DNA of 64,000 nt from Variovorax paradoxus (GCF_022009635.1 NZ_CP091716.1:3549001-3613000); one strand, 5' to 3'. Counted from the first letter of the stretch, positions 1-12,074 are shown. Notes: generated by a model from the sequence alone, not told the origin. Translations and numbers: made by a program.

Positions 1-25
1 AGCGGGGCTTCGTTCTCCGCTCTAG

Positions 26-94
26 TGACCAACGGGTCATTGACAGTATTTCGCGCTTACCCTAGATTACTAACCAGTGGGTCATTAATGACCC
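26..94. promoter_or_regulatory. Tandem operator-like repeats upstream of RND efflux operon
   Basis: Two copies of an imperfect inverted repeat, TRACC-N4-GGTCA, lie at 26-39 and 71-84, 45 bp apart. The second runs into a perfect 16-bp palindrome, GGGTCATTAATGACCC, at 79-94. Paired short palindromes just before an adaptor/RND pump are typical of sites for a TetR-family repressor, whose gene is often divergent and would lie left of this window. The family assignment is inference; no regulator gene is visible. Confidence 0.5.
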
Positions 95-118
95 GGTTCG
101 TCCTCTTCTGGGTGTCTC

Positions 119-1330
119 ATGACCGCCTCCACCACTGTCTTTTCCCGTGCCCGCAGCGCCGCATGGCTGCTGCTTCCCGCCGTCTTCCTGGTCGGCTGCT
201 CGCCGAAACCCGCGGCCCAGGACCCTGTTCGCGCGGTCAAGTTCGTGACCGTGGGGGCGAGCGAATTCGACGCCCAGCCCGAGTTCTCGGCCGAGGTGCG
301 GGCGCGTGTCGAGTCGCGACTGGGCTTCCGCGTGGCGGGCAAGATCACCCGGCGCCAGGCCGAGCTCGGCCAGCATGTGCAGGCCGGCCAAGTGCTGGCG
401 CAACTCGATCCGCAGGATTACCGGCTCGCCGCCGAAGCCGCCCGCGCCCAGCAGGCCGCGGCGCTGACCAACCGTGATCTAGCCGCCGCCGACCTGAAGC
501 GCTACCGCGAGCTGCGCGAGCAGAACTTCATCAGCGGCGCCGAACTGGAGCGCCGCGAAACCACCTGGAAGGCCGCGCAAGCCCAGCTCGAGCAGGCACA
601 GGCCCAACTCTCGTCGCAAGGCAACCAGGCCAACTACACGACGCTCGTGGCCGACGTGGCCGGCATCATCACCGCCATCGAGGCGGAGCCGGGCCAAGTG
701 GTGCAGGCCGGCACGCCGGTCGTGCGCATCGCGCAGGACGGCGCGCGCGACGTGGTGTTCGCGGTGCCGGAAGACCGCGCCACGCTCGTGAAGACGGGTT
801 CGCCGGTCACGGTGCGCGGCTGGTCGGGCGGCAACGAACTGCAGGGCCAGGTCCGCGAGGTCGCGGCCAGCGCCGATGCTGTCACGCGCACCTATTCGAT
901 CAAGGTGGCCATCGACGCCGCCACCGCGCCGCCGCTCGGCGCCACGGTCTATGCGCGCCCGCAGGCGCTGGCGCATGCCGGCGCCACGGTGCTGAAGCTG
1001 CCGACCAGCGCCCTGCGCCAGGAAGGCAAGGGCTCGGCTGTGTGGGTGCTCGACAAATCGACCATGACGGTGCGCTCGCAGGCCGTGCAGGTGGCCACGG
1101 CCGACGGCAACGAGGCCGTCATCGCCAGCGGCATCACGCCCGGCATGATGGTCGTGGCCGCCGGTGTGCACGTGCTCTCGCCGGGTCAGAAGGTCACCAT
1201 CTACCAGTCGAAGGAGGCGGCCGCGGCCGCCGCCAATGCCGGCACAAAGGCGTCGGTGCAGCCCGTGGCCGCCGTCGCCGCGACCGACAAGGAGATCGCG
1301 GCAGGCGCAACGGGTGGTGTTGCCAAATGA
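119..1330 (+). CDS. RND efflux periplasmic adaptor (membrane fusion protein), lipoprotein
   Basis: This 403-residue protein is a HlyD/AcrA-type adaptor that joins an inner-membrane RND pump to an outer-membrane channel. The N-terminus is a lipoprotein signal with lipobox LVGC, so Cys27 should be lipidated. A barrel-sandwich half follows (GKITRRQAELGQHVQAGQ, about residues 73-90), then an Ala/Gln/Glu-rich coiled-coil hairpin at about 105-175, the second lipoyl half (GIITAIEAEPGQVVQAG) and the beta-barrel and membrane-proximal domains. The Ala-rich tail after about residue 360 is low complexity. Its stop overlaps the start of the pump gene (ATGA), so the two are translationally coupled. No outer-membrane factor gene follows, so the channel must be supplied elsewhere. 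The substrate cannot be read from the sequence. Confidence 0.9.
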   Translation: MTASTTVFSRARSAAWLLLPAVFLVGCSPKPAAQDPVRAVKFVTVGASEFDAQPEFSAEVRARVESRLGFRVAGKITRRQAELGQHVQAGQVLAQLDPQDYRLAAEAARAQQAAALTNRDLAAADLKRYRELREQNFISGAELERRETTWKAAQAQLEQAQAQLSSQGNQANYTTLVADVAGIITAIEAEPGQVVQAGTPVVRIAQDGARDVVFAVPEDRATLVKTGSPVTVRGWSGGNELQGQVREVAASADAVTRTYSIKVAIDAATAPPLGATVYARPQALAHAGATVLKLPTSALRQEGKGSAVWVLDKSTMTVRSQAVQVATADGNEAVIASGITPGMMVVAAGVHVLSPGQKVTIYQSKEAAAAAANAGTKASVQPVAAVAATDKEIAAGATGGVAK

Positions 1331-4300
1331 GCGGCAGCCCAGCGAACACCCACGACAAGCCCGCCGGCTTCAACCTCTCCAAATGGGCGCTGGACCACGC
1401 GCCCCTGACGCGCTACCTGATGGTGGTGCTGATGGTGCTGGGTGCGTTCGCGTACTTCCAGCTGGGGCAGGACGAAGACCCGCCGTTCACCTTCCGCGCC
1501 ATGGTCGTCAAGACCTACTGGCCGGGCGCCACCGCGCAGCAGGTGGCCGAACAAGTGACCGACAAGCTCGAGCGCACGCTGCAGGAAGCGCCCTACGCCG
1601 ACAAGATCCGCAGCTACTCGAAGCCGGGCGAGTCGCAGATCATCTTCAACATCAAGGACTCGTCGAAGTCCACCGAGGTCGCCAACGTCTGGTACACGGT
1701 GCGCAAGAAGATCGGCGACATGCGCGCCACCTTGCCGGCCGGCGTGCAGGGGCCGTTCTTCAATGACGACTTCGGCGACGTCTACGGCGTGATCTACGCG
1801 CTGGAAAGCGAAGGCTTCAGCTACGCCGAACTCAAGACGCTGGCCGACGACGTGCGCCAGCAGCTGCTGCGCGTGAAGGACGTGGCCAAGGTCGATCAGT
1901 TCGGTGTGCAGGACGAGAAGGTCTACATCGAGATCTCGCAGAAGCGCCTGGCCCAGCTCGGGCTCGACTTCAATGCGGTGCTGCAGCAGCTCGGCTCGCA
2001 GAACGCGGTGGAAAGCGCCGGCTCCATCTCGTCGCCGCAGGACGTGGTGCAGGTGCGCGTGGCCGGCCAGTTCACCAGCGTCGACCAGCTGCGCGACATG
2101 CCCATCCGCGGCAGCTCGGGCAGCCAGATCAAGCTGGGCGACATCGCGGACATCCACCGCGGCTATGTCGATCCGCCGGCGGTCAAGGTGCACCACCAGG
2201 GCAAGGAAGTGATCGCGCTCGGCGTGTCGATGGCCAAGGGCGGCGACATCATCGCGCTGGGCAAGGCACTGAAGGCCACCACCGCCACCATCGACAAGCG
2301 CCTGCCGGCCGGCGTGAAGCTGGCGCAGGTGCAGGACCAGCCGGTGTCCGTGGCCAGCTCGGTCAATGAATTCGTCGGGGTGCTGATCGAGGCCGTGGCC
2401 ATCGTGCTGGCCGTGAGCATCATCTCGCTCGGGCTGCACAAGGGCGGGCGCTTCGGCTGGTACATCGACATGCGTCCGGGGCTGGTGGTGGCGATCACCA
2501 TTCCGCTGGTACTGGCCGTGACCTTCCTGGCGATGAACTACTTCGGCATCGGGCTGCACAAGATATCGCTGGGCTCGCTCATCATCGCGCTCGGCCTCCT
2601 GGTGGACGACGCCATCATCGCGGTCGAGATGATGGTGCGGAAGATGGAAGAGGGCTACGACAAGGCCCGCGCAGCCACCTACGCCTACGACGTCACCGCC
2701 AAGCCGATGCTCACGGGCACGCTCATCACCGCCGCCGGCTTCCTGCCGATCGGCCTGGCCAAGTCGGTGACGGGCGAATACACCTTCGCGATCTTTGCCG
2801 TGACGGTGATCGCGCTGGTGCTGTCGTGGATCGTCTCGGTGTACTTCGTGCCGTACCTCGGCACGCTGCTGCTCAAGGTGAAGGCGCACGACCCCGATGC
2901 ACCGCCGCACGAGATGTTCGACTCGGCTTTCTACAACGCCTTTCGCCGCGCGGTGAATTGGTGCGTGGAGCACCGCTGGGCGACCATCGGCGCCACTGTG
3001 TTGATCTTCGCGCTGGGTATCGTGGGCATGGGCAAGGTGCAGCAGCAGTTCTTCCCGGACTCGAGCCGGCCCGAGATCCTGGTCGACATCTGGTTCCCGG
3101 AAGGCACTTCGTTCGCCGCGAACGAGGAAGTTGCAAAGCGCGTGGAGAAACGATTCATGGAAGAGGCCGGCGTGAGTACGGTCAGCACCTGGATCGGCTC
3201 GGGCGTGCCACGCTTCTACCTGCCGCTGGACCAGGTGTTCCCGCAGACCAACGTGTCGCAGCTCATCGTGCTGGCCAAGGACCTGAAGGTGCGCGAAACG
3301 CTGCGCCTGAAGCTGCCGCAGCTGCTGGCGCAGGAGTTTCCCGAGGTGCGGGGCCGCGTCAAGCTGCTGCCCAACGGGCCGCCCGTGGCCTACCCGGTGC
3401 AGTTCCGCGTGATCGGACCCGACCCCGCGCTGCTGCGCGGCCACGCCGACGAGGTCAAGGCCGTGCTGCGCGACAACCCCAACATGCGCGGCGTGAACGA
3501 CAACTGGAACGAGTCGGTGAAGGTGATCCGCCTCGAGGTCGACCAGGCCAAGGCCCGCGCCCTGGGCGTGACCAGCCAGGCCATCGCGCAGGCGTCGAAG
3601 ACGATGTTCAGCGGCACCACCGTGGGCCAGTACCGCGAGAACGACCTGCTGATCGACATCGTGCTGCGCCAGGCGCCCGACGAGCGCCAGGCCATCTCGG
3701 ACATCGGCAATGCCTACATCCCGACGAGCTCGGGCCGCTCGATTCCGCTCACGCAGATCGCCAAGCCGGTGTTCACCTGGGAGCCGGGCGTGATGTGGCG
3801 CGAGAACCGCGACTACGCCATCACCGTGCAGGGCGACGTGATCGAAGGCCTGCAGGGCGCGACCGTCACGACCCAGCTGCTGCCGAAGCTGCGCGAGCTG
3901 GAGGCCGGCTGGGCCGCGGCCGGGCAGGGCGGCTACCGCGTCGAAGTGGCGGGCGCGGCCGAGGAAAGCAGCAAGGGCTCGGCCTCCATCGTGGCCGGCG
4001 TGCCGATCATGCTGTTCCTGGTGTTCACGTTGCTGATGCTGCAGCTGCACAGCTTCAGCCGTTCGCTGCTGGTGTTCATCACCGGTCCGATGGGCATTGC
4101 CGGCGTGGCTGGCGCGCTGCTGGTGCTGAACCGGCCGTTCGGCTTCGTCGCGCTGCTGGGCGTGATCGCGCTGATGGGCATGATCCAGCGCAACGCGGTG
4201 ATCCTGATCGACCAGATCGAGATCGACCGCGCGGCGGGCGTGCCGGCGTGGGACGCGATCGTCGAGTCGGCGGTGCGGCGGCTGCGCCCGATCGTGCTGA

Positions 4301-4485
4301 CGGCGGCGGCCGCGGTGCTGGCGATGATCCCGCTGTCGCGCAGCGTGTTCTGGGGGCCGATGGCGGTTGCAATCATGGGCGGGCTGATCGTGGCAACGGT
4401 GTTGACCCTGCTCGCGTTGCCTGCGATGTACGCCGCTGCATTCCGTGTGAAGCGAGAGCCGAAAGCGGTGCCGATTAGCGTCTAA
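1327..4485 (+). CDS. RND efflux transporter permease subunit
   Basis: This 1052-residue inner-membrane pump of the AcrB/RND superfamily is driven by proton antiport. I chose the ATG at 1327 because it overlaps the adaptor stop (ATGA) and starts just before the first membrane segment (RYLMVVLMVLGAFAYFQLG). There are two large periplasmic loops, after TM1 and after the mid-protein TM7 (ATIGATVLIFALGIVGMG). The TM4 motif GLLVDDAIIAVE carries the adjacent aspartates of the proton relay. The final TM cluster ends at LLALPAMYAAAF. The length matches multidrug-type RND pumps. Substrate range is unknown; paired operator repeats upstream suggest drug-inducible repression. Confidence 0.92.
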   Translation: MSGSPANTHDKPAGFNLSKWALDHAPLTRYLMVVLMVLGAFAYFQLGQDEDPPFTFRAMVVKTYWPGATAQQVAEQVTDKLERTLQEAPYADKIRSYSKPGESQIIFNIKDSSKSTEVANVWYTVRKKIGDMRATLPAGVQGPFFNDDFGDVYGVIYALESEGFSYAELKTLADDVRQQLLRVKDVAKVDQFGVQDEKVYIEISQKRLAQLGLDFNAVLQQLGSQNAVESAGSISSPQDVVQVRVAGQFTSVDQLRDMPIRGSSGSQIKLGDIADIHRGYVDPPAVKVHHQGKEVIALGVSMAKGGDIIALGKALKATTATIDKRLPAGVKLAQVQDQPVSVASSVNEFVGVLIEAVAIVLAVSIISLGLHKGGRFGWYIDMRPGLVVAITIPLVLAVTFLAMNYFGIGLHKISLGSLIIALGLLVDDAIIAVEMMVRKMEEGYDKARAATYAYDVTAKPMLTGTLITAAGFLPIGLAKSVTGEYTFAIFAVTVIALVLSWIVSVYFVPYLGTLLLKVKAHDPDAPPHEMFDSAFYNAFRRAVNWCVEHRWATIGATVLIFALGIVGMGKVQQQFFPDSSRPEILVDIWFPEGTSFAANEEVAKRVEKRFMEEAGVSTVSTWIGSGVPRFYLPLDQVFPQTNVSQLIVLAKDLKVRETLRLKLPQLLAQEFPEVRGRVKLLPNGPPVAYPVQFRVIGPDPALLRGHADEVKAVLRDNPNMRGVNDNWNESVKVIRLEVDQAKARALGVTSQAIAQASKTMFSGTTVGQYRENDLLIDIVLRQAPDERQAISDIGNAYIPTSSGRSIPLTQIAKPVFTWEPGVMWRENRDYAITVQGDVIEGLQGATVTTQLLPKLRELEAGWAAAGQGGYRVEVAGAAEESSKGSASIVAGVPIMLFLVFTLLMLQLHSFSRSLLVFITGPMGIAGVAGALLVLNRPFGFVALLGVIALMGMIQRNAVILIDQIEIDRAAGVPAWDAIVESAVRRLRPIVLTAAAAVLAMIPLSRSVFWGPMAVAIMGGLIVATVLTLLALPAMYAAAFRVKREPKAVPISV

Positions 4486-4506
4486 AATAGAAAGCTGACC
4501 GATTTC

Positions 4507-4562
4507 AAGCGGATGGTCTTTGGCCCACGGCAACCCGTGGCGCAGAAAGCCCGTCCGCTTTT
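4507..4562 (+). terminator. Probable terminator after RND operon
   Basis: Arms AAGCGGA (4507-4513) and TCCGCTT (4554-4560) enclose an inner hairpin CCACGG-caac-CCGTGG and end in TTTT. It sits 21 bp after the pump stop and ahead of the tRNA. The fold is branched, so efficiency is uncertain. Confidence 0.5.
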
Positions 4563-4587
4563 GCATTCACCTGAAAAGATTGGCATC

Positions 4588-4674
4588 GCGCGGGTGGCGA
4601 AATTGGTAGACGCACCAGGTTTAGGTCCTGACGTTCGCAAGAACGTGCCGGTTCGAGTCCGGCCCCGCGCACCA
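4588..4674 (+). tRNA. tRNA-Leu (anticodon TAG)
   Basis: This is an 87-nt class II tRNA with acceptor arms GCGCGGG and CCCGCGC. The D-loop contains TTGGTAGACG, the anticodon loop is TTTAGGT (TAG, reads CUN leucine codons), there is a variable stem with loop tcgc/gcaa, and the T-arm contains GGTTCGAGTCC. The 3' CCA is encoded. A strong bidirectional hairpin terminator follows. Confidence 0.95.
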
Positions 4675-4708
4675 GCCCTCTGCAACGTAGCCCGTTCTAT
4701 CGAGCAGT

Positions 4709-4745
4709 AAAAAGCCCCGTTTCGCAAGGAACGGGGCTTTTTCTT
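4709..4745. terminator. Bidirectional terminator between tRNA-Leu and the TPR gene
   Basis: The hairpin arms AAAGCCCCGTT and AACGGGGCTTT flank the loop tcgcaagg. There is an A-run on the left and a T-run on the right, so it can end both the tRNA transcript and the convergent gene. Confidence 0.85.
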
Positions 4746-4757
4746 TTGCGCCGGTTC

Positions 4758-5723
4758 TTACCAGTCGTTGTCGCCGCCGCTGTTGTCGCTGCCGCTGTCG
4801 AAACTGCCGCCGCCGCTCGAGTCGTCCCAGGAACTCGTGTCCTTGATGCCGAAGTCGTTGTCGACGATGCGATCGGACTCAGGCGTGGTCGACGAAGGCC
4901 AGAGGCCGCGGCCCATTTCGGTGTTGCCGTTGTCGGTGATGCGGCTCGTGCCGTTGTCCCGGTTGTCGATCGTGTTGCTGTCACTGCCGTGCATCCAGTG
5001 GCGCACCGCTTCCTGCGCGACCATCGCGCCGACGCCCACCGCCGCACCCGTGGCAAGCGCCGATCCGAGGCCCATGCCGGGGCTGGCTGCGGGCGGTGGC
5101 GCGGGTGTCCAGTTGCCGCCGGGGCCATAGCTTCCGTAGCCAGCCGGAGCGCCCTGCATGCCTGGCATTCCTGGGCCCGGGCCGTACGACGGAGCGACCG
5201 GTGTCGCGGGCGGCGCGACACGGCGCCGGAAGGCGAGATACCCGACGACCAGCAGCCCCAAAAGGACGATGGGCGTCCAGGGCACGGAGCTCGTTCCGCG
5301 CTCGGTGACGCGCGGCGCAGGCGCGGCGGGTTCGCTCACGCGAGAGGGCGCGCTCCTGGTCTGCGGCGCCGGCTTGTCGAGCTTGTTCGTGAGCCGCTCG
5401 ACGGCCTCGGGCTTGGCGAAATCGAGTTCGGGCGACAGCGTCTTCGCCTTCGCGAGCTCGCTTCTCGCGTCGTCGAGCTTGCCTTCGGCCGCGAGCAGTT
5501 CGGAGTGGACGAAGTGCGCCTTGGCGCTGCTCGGGTGGTCCTTCAGCACCTTCGCGATCATCGCGTCGGCGTCGGACATGCGGCCGCCGTTGGCGGCCTC
5601 GTAGATCTGCTGGATGGTCGGCTCTTTGGGAGCCGGCGCGTCGGTCTTGGCCTGCGCGAGCGATGGCATGCCGAATGCCACGGCAAGGGTGAAGGCGAGG
5701 GCGGCGAACATTCTCTGGAGCAT
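4758..5723 (-). CDS. TPR-containing membrane protein with Ser/Gly/Asp-rich tail
   Basis: I do not recognise a named family for this 321-residue protein. The start was set at 5723 because AGGAAG lies 7 nt upstream and a clean signal peptide (MLQRMFAALAFTLAVAFG, ending AQA) follows. Residues about 32-105 look like two TPR units (SDADAMIAKVLKDHPSSAKAH; GKLDDARSELAKAKTLSPEL). A Pro-rich spacer precedes a single membrane helix (WTPIVLLGLLVVGYLAF), then a Gly/Pro/Met-rich stretch, a second hydrophobic Ala/Gly segment (GMGLGSALATGAAVGVGAMVA), and a C-terminus rich in Asp, Ser and Gly ending in DNDW. Tails of this sort occur in some envelope proteins, but the function here is unknown. Convergent with tRNA-Leu. 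Confidence 0.75.
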   Translation of the reverse strand: MLQRMFAALAFTLAVAFGMPSLAQAKTDAPAPKEPTIQQIYEAANGGRMSDADAMIAKVLKDHPSSAKAHFVHSELLAAEGKLDDARSELAKAKTLSPELDFAKPEAVERLTNKLDKPAPQTRSAPSRVSEPAAPAPRVTERGTSSVPWTPIVLLGLLVVGYLAFRRRVAPPATPVAPSYGPGPGMPGMQGAPAGYGSYGPGGNWTPAPPPAASPGMGLGSALATGAAVGVGAMVAQEAVRHWMHGSDSNTIDNRDNGTSRITDNGNTEMGRGLWPSSTTPESDRIVDNDFGIKDTSSWDDSSGGGSFDSGSDNSGGDNDW

Positions 5724-5992
5724 GAGAGTCTTCCTGTGCGTTCCTGTGAAGGACGATGAATCGATGGTCACTCTACGAGCCGAATATTGGCCAAACCTGA
5801 CCGCCGTTCGCGCCGCCTCCCACCCCCGTGAAAACCCGCTTTCCCGCCGGATTAGAATCCCGGGTTGCCCAGTTTTGCAGGCGGCACCAGCGTGCCTCCG
5901 CTTAAATCCCGCCAGCGAGTGTAAGTCCTTGATCTGTATTGATAAAAAAAGATGCAGGCCCCGCGCAACAGCCCCCTTACCAGGAAGACATC

Positions 5993-7309
5993 ATGACCGT
6001 GACCGTTGAAACTCTCGAGAAGCTCGAACGCAAGATCACGCTGACCCTGCCGGTCGGCACCATCCAGTCCGAAGTCGATTCGCGCCTCAAGAAGCTCGCG
6101 CGCACCGTCAAGATGGACGGCTTCCGTCCCGGCAAGGTGCCGATGAACGTCGTGGCCCAGCGCTATGGCTACTCGGTGCACTACGAAGTCATGAACGACA
6201 AGGTCGGCGAGGCCTTCTCGCAAGCCGCGAACGAAGCCAAGCTGCGCGTCGCCGGCCAGCCCCGCATCACCGAGAAGGAAGACTCGCCCGAAGGCGAACT
6301 CGCCTTCGACGCAATCTTCGAAGTGTTCCCCGAAGTCAAGATCAACGACCTGTCGGGCGCCGAAGTCGAGAAGCTCTCGGCCGAAGTGGGCGAAGACGCC
6401 ATCGACAAGACCCTGGACATCCTGCGCAAGCAGCGCCGTACCTTCGCCCAGCGCGCGCAAGACGCCGTGGCCCAAGACGGTGATCGCGTGACGGTCGACT
6501 TCGAAGGCAAGATCGACGGCGAGCCCTTCCAGGGCGGCAAGGCCGAAGACTTCCAGTTCATCGTCGGCGAAGGCCAGATGCTCAAGGAATTCGAAGACGC
6601 GGTGCGCGGCATGAAGTCCGGCGACAGCCGCACTTTCCCGCTGTCGTTCCCGGCCGACTACCACGGCAAGGACGTGGCCGGCAAGCAAGCCGACTTCCTC
6701 GTGACCGTGAAGAAGATCGAAGCCTCGCACCTGCCCGAAGTCAACGAACAGCTCGCCAAGTCGCTCGGCATTGCCGAAGCCACCGTGGAAGGCCTGCGCG
6801 CCGACATCAAGCGCAACCTCGAGCGCGAAGTGAAGTTCCGCCTGCTGGCCCGCAACAAGAACGCCGTGATGGACGCCCTGGTGGCCAACGCCGAACTCGA
6901 CCTGCCGAACGCCAGCGTGCAAGCCGAAGTGAACCGCATGGTCGAAGGCGCCCGTGCCGAGCTGAAGCAGCGCGGCATCAAGGATGCCGACAAGGCTCCG
7001 ATTCCCGACGAAGTGTTCCGTCCGCAAGCCGAGCGCCGCGTGCGCCTGGGCCTGGTGGTGGCCGAACTGGTGCGTGCCAACAACCTGCAGGCCAAGCCCG
7101 AGCAGATCAAGGCCCACATCGACGAACTGGCCGCCAGCTACGAAAAGCCGGCCGACGTGGTGCGCTGGTACTTCAGCGACAACAACCGCCTGGCCGAAGT
7201 CGAAGCCGTCGTCATCGAGAACAACGTGACCGACTTCGTCCTGGGCAAGGCCAAGGTCAACGAGAAGTCGGTGTCGTTCGACGAACTGATGGCGCAGCAG
7301 CAAGGCTGA
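5993..7309 (+). CDS. tig: Trigger factor, ribosome-associated peptidyl-prolyl isomerase chaperone
   Basis: The 438-residue chaperone binds nascent chains at the ribosomal exit tunnel. I start at 5993 ([14 protein letters not shown]) because AGGAAG precedes it at normal spacing; an in-frame ATG at 5939 lacks that. The ribosome-docking motif [12 protein letters not shown] lies near residues 43-54. An FKBP-type isomerase domain spans about 150-245 ([32 protein letters not shown]), followed by the long helical arm domain. The order tig-clpP-clpX-lon is the widely conserved folding and proteolysis cluster. A hairpin after the stop partly separates it from clpP. Confidence 0.97.
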   Translation: MTVTVETLEKLERKITLTLPVGTIQSEVDSRLKKLARTVKMDGFRPGKVPMNVVAQRYGYSVHYEVMNDKVGEAFSQAANEAKLRVAGQPRITEKEDSPEGELAFDAIFEVFPEVKINDLSGAEVEKLSAEVGEDAIDKTLDILRKQRRTFAQRAQDAVAQDGDRVTVDFEGKIDGEPFQGGKAEDFQFIVGEGQMLKEFEDAVRGMKSGDSRTFPLSFPADYHGKDVAGKQADFLVTVKKIEASHLPEVNEQLAKSLGIAEATVEGLRADIKRNLEREVKFRLLARNKNAVMDALVANAELDLPNASVQAEVNRMVEGARAELKQRGIKDADKAPIPDEVFRPQAERRVRLGLVVAELVRANNLQAKPEQIKAHIDELAASYEKPADVVRWYFSDNNRLAEVEAVVIENNVTDFVLGKAKVNEKSVSFDELMAQQQG

Positions 7310-7332
7310 TCTTCGCCGCCGCCCGCTACGCC

Positions 7333-7366
7333 AATGGGGCTTGTGCTTTGCGGCACGAGCCCCATT
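7333..7366 (+). terminator. Hairpin between tig and clpP
   Basis: Arms AATGGGGCTTGTGC and GCACGAGCCCCATT pair around tttgcg with one mismatch and are followed by TTCAC. It may act as a partial terminator or mRNA stabiliser; the T-run is short. Confidence 0.55.
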
Positions 7367-7424
7367 TCACTCAGGCGTACAGTTCACAAGTAGCGAACGA
7401 TTTCATTTTCCGGAGAGCATATTC

Positions 7425-8033
7425 ATGAGCGCACAGGAAATCCAAGGCCTCGGCATGGTCCCGATGGTCATCGAGCAATCGGGCCGCGGCGAGCGGTCTT
7501 ATGACATCTACTCGCGGCTCCTCAAGGAGCGCATCATTTTCCTGGTGGGCGAGGTCAACGACCAGACGGCCAATCTCGTGGTGGCGCAGCTGCTGTTCCT
7601 CGAGAGCGAGAACCCGGACAAGGACATCTCCTTCTACATCAACTCCCCGGGCGGCAGCGTGAGCGCCGGCATGGCGATCTACGACACCATGCAGTTCATC
7701 AAGCCGGACGTGTCGACCATGTGCCTGGGCTTCGCGGCCAGCATGGGCGCCTTCCTGCTGGCGGCCGGCGAGAAGGGCAAGCGCTTCTCGCTGCCCAACT
7801 CGAAGATCATGATCCACCAGGTGCTGGGCGGCGCACGCGGCCAGGCCACCGACATCGAGATCCATGCGCGCGACATCCTGCGCACCAAGGACCAGATGAA
7901 CCGCATCCTGGCCGAGCGCACCGGCCAGCCGCTGGAAAAGGTCAAGACCGACACCGAGCGTGACTATTTCCTCACGGCCGACGAGGCCAAGGACTACGGT
8001 CTGGTCGACCAGGTCGTCGCCAAGCGCGGTTGA
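7425..8033 (+). CDS. clpP: ATP-dependent Clp protease proteolytic subunit ClpP
   Basis: The 202-residue serine protease forms the barrel chamber of ClpXP and ClpAP. The start at 7425 has CGGAGAG upstream and gives the usual ClpP length. The catalytic triad is visible: Ser106 in GFAASMGAF, His131 in KIMIHQ and Asp180 in TERDYF. The IGF-type hydrophobic-pocket partner clpX follows after a terminator-like hairpin, so clpX may have its own promoter as well as read-through. Confidence 0.97.
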   Translation: MSAQEIQGLGMVPMVIEQSGRGERSYDIYSRLLKERIIFLVGEVNDQTANLVVAQLLFLESENPDKDISFYINSPGGSVSAGMAIYDTMQFIKPDVSTMCLGFAASMGAFLLAAGEKGKRFSLPNSKIMIHQVLGGARGQATDIEIHARDILRTKDQMNRILAERTGQPLEKVKTDTERDYFLTADEAKDYGLVDQVVAKRG

Positions 8034-8061
8034 AGGCCGGCGCCGGCGGCGCCAAATGGCA

Positions 8062-8098
8062 GAAACGGCGTTTTCCACACGGGAAACGCCGTTTTTGT
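8062..8098 (+). terminator. Terminator between clpP and clpX
   Basis: The strong hairpin GAAACGGCGTTTTCC / GGGAAACGCCGTTTTTG lies 30 bp after the clpP stop and ends in a T-run. It suggests that clpX is at least partly transcribed separately. Confidence 0.75.
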
Positions 8099-8139
8099 TT
8101 AGTTATCATTGTCCCTACCCTGTAACGAGGCATCTGTCC

Positions 8140-9405
8140 ATGGCCGAAAAAAAAGGCTCTTCCAGCGAAAAAACGCTTTATTGCTCGTTCTGCGGCAAGA
8201 GCCAGCATGAGGTCAAGAAGCTGATCGCGGGCCCTTCGGTCTTCATCTGCGACGAGTGCATCGACCTTTGCAACGAGATCATCCGCGACGAACTGCCCGC
8301 GGGTGAAGAGGCGCGCGAGGCACGCAGCGACCTGCCGACGCCGCTGGAGATCAAGACCAACCTCGACAACTACGTGATCGGCCAGGAGCCGGCCAAGCGC
8401 ATGCTGTCGGTGGCGGTCTACAACCACTACAAGCGCCTGCGCCACAAGGAAAAGGCCAAGGGCGACGACGTGGAGCTCAGCAAGAGCAACATCCTGCTGA
8501 TCGGCCCCACGGGCTCGGGCAAGACGCTGCTGGCGCAAACGCTGGCGCGCATGCTTGACGTGCCGTTCGTGATGGCCGACGCCACCACGCTGACCGAAGC
8601 CGGCTACGTGGGCGAAGACGTCGAGAACATCATCCAGAAGCTGCTGCAGAGCTGCAACTACGAGGTCGAGCGCGCCCAGCGCGGCATCGTCTACATCGAC
8701 GAAATCGACAAGATCTCGCGCAAGTCCGACAACCCCTCGATCACCCGCGACGTGTCGGGCGAGGGCGTGCAGCAGGCCTTGCTGAAGCTCATTGAAGGCA
8801 CCATGGCCAGCGTGCCGCCGCAGGGCGGGCGCAAGCACCCGAATCAAGACTTCCTGCAGATCGACACGACCAACATCCTGTTCATCTGCGGCGGCGCGTT
8901 CGCCGGCCTCGAAAAGGTCATCGAAAACCGCACCGAGGCCTCGGGCATCGGCTTCGGCGCCGCTGTCAAGAGCAAGGCCCAGCGCAGCATCACCGAGGTG
9001 TTCCGCGAAGTCGAACCCGAAGACCTGATCAAGTTCGGCCTGATCCCCGAACTCGTGGGCCGCATGCCCGTGGTCGCGTCGCTCGCCGAACTCAGCGAAG
9101 ACGCGCTGGTCCAGATCCTGACCGAGCCCAAGAACGCCGTGGTCAAGCAGTTCACCAAGCTGTTGCAGATGGAAGGCGTTGACCTCGAGATCCGCCCGGC
9201 GGCGCTCAAGGCGATCGCGCGCAAGGCCCTGGCCCGCAAGACCGGCGCGCGCGGCCTGCGCTCGATCCTTGAACAGTCGCTGATCGACACCATGTTCGAA
9301 TTGCCGAACGCGACCAATGTCGACAAGGTGGTGGTCGAGGAATCGACCATCGACGAAAACAAGCCCCCGCTGCTCGTGTACCGCGAGGCGGCGAAAAAGG
9401 CTTAA
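8140..9405 (+). CDS. clpX: ATP-dependent Clp protease ATP-binding subunit ClpX
   Basis: The 421-residue AAA+ unfoldase delivers substrates to ClpP. The start at 8140 gives the expected N-terminus. The zinc-binding domain uses Cys15, Cys18, Cys37 and Cys40. Walker A is GPTGSGKT at 122-129, Walker B is VYIDEIDK, and the IGF-type loop (FGAAV) contacts ClpP. The C-terminal small AAA domain carries [10 protein letters not shown] (sensor 2 region). Eight A residues directly after the start codon are a potential slippage site, but the frame is intact. Confidence 0.97.
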   Translation: MAEKKGSSSEKTLYCSFCGKSQHEVKKLIAGPSVFICDECIDLCNEIIRDELPAGEEAREARSDLPTPLEIKTNLDNYVIGQEPAKRMLSVAVYNHYKRLRHKEKAKGDDVELSKSNILLIGPTGSGKTLLAQTLARMLDVPFVMADATTLTEAGYVGEDVENIIQKLLQSCNYEVERAQRGIVYIDEIDKISRKSDNPSITRDVSGEGVQQALLKLIEGTMASVPPQGGRKHPNQDFLQIDTTNILFICGGAFAGLEKVIENRTEASGIGFGAAVKSKAQRSITEVFREVEPEDLIKFGLIPELVGRMPVVASLAELSEDALVQILTEPKNAVVKQFTKLLQMEGVDLEIRPAALKAIARKALARKTGARGLRSILEQSLIDTMFELPNATNVDKVVVEESTIDENKPPLLVYREAAKKA

Positions 9406-9428
9406 AGCCAAAGACGCGAAGGATCTGC

Positions 9429-11870
<2,442 letters not shown>

Positions 11871-11892
11871 TCGATCGATTGATCGCAAAACT

Positions 11893-11921
11893 TTCAGAGT
11901 CCAGAAATATTGGTATATAAT
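11893..11921 (+). promoter_or_regulatory. Probable promoter of tRNA-Gly
   Basis: A consensus -10 TATAAT lies at 11916-11921, with a weak -35 TTCAGA at 11893-11898 (17-bp spacer). A GC-rich discriminator follows, and the tRNA begins 15 nt after the -10. Confidence 0.6.
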
Positions 11922-11935
11922 TCGAGGCTCGAAAC

Positions 11936-12011
11936 GCGGGAATAGCTCAGTTGGTAGAGCGCAACCTTGCCAAGGTTGAGGTCGAGAGTTCGAGACTCTT
12001 TTCCCGCTCCA
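11936..12011 (+). tRNA. tRNA-Gly (anticodon GCC)
   Basis: A 76-nt tRNA with acceptor arms GCGGGAA/TTCCCGC, D-loop AGCTCAGTTGGTAGAGC, anticodon loop TTGCCAA (GCC), T-loop GTTCGAGAC, and encoded CCA. An intrinsic terminator follows 6 nt later. Confidence 0.96.
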
Positions 12012-12017
12012 GTTTTG

Positions 12018-12047
12018 AAAAAGGGAAGCTCCAGCTTCCCTTTTTTT
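12018..12047 (+). terminator. Terminator after tRNA-Gly
   Basis: The hairpin AAAAAGGGAAG-ctccag-CTTCCCTTTTT ends in a seven-T run. Confidence 0.85.
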
Positions 12048-12074
12048 CGCTAGGTCGATTTCGTTTTTCTGCGT

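Noticed and set aside
1201..4566. 1121-codon minus-strand frame opposite the RND pump
   Set aside because: It is a codon-bias shadow of the pump gene, His/Arg/Asp-rich and without recognisable motifs.
8140..8160. A-run at the clpX start as programmed frameshift
   Set aside because: The eight A residues keep the normal frame (Glu-Lys-Lys), and no alternative product would be meaningful.
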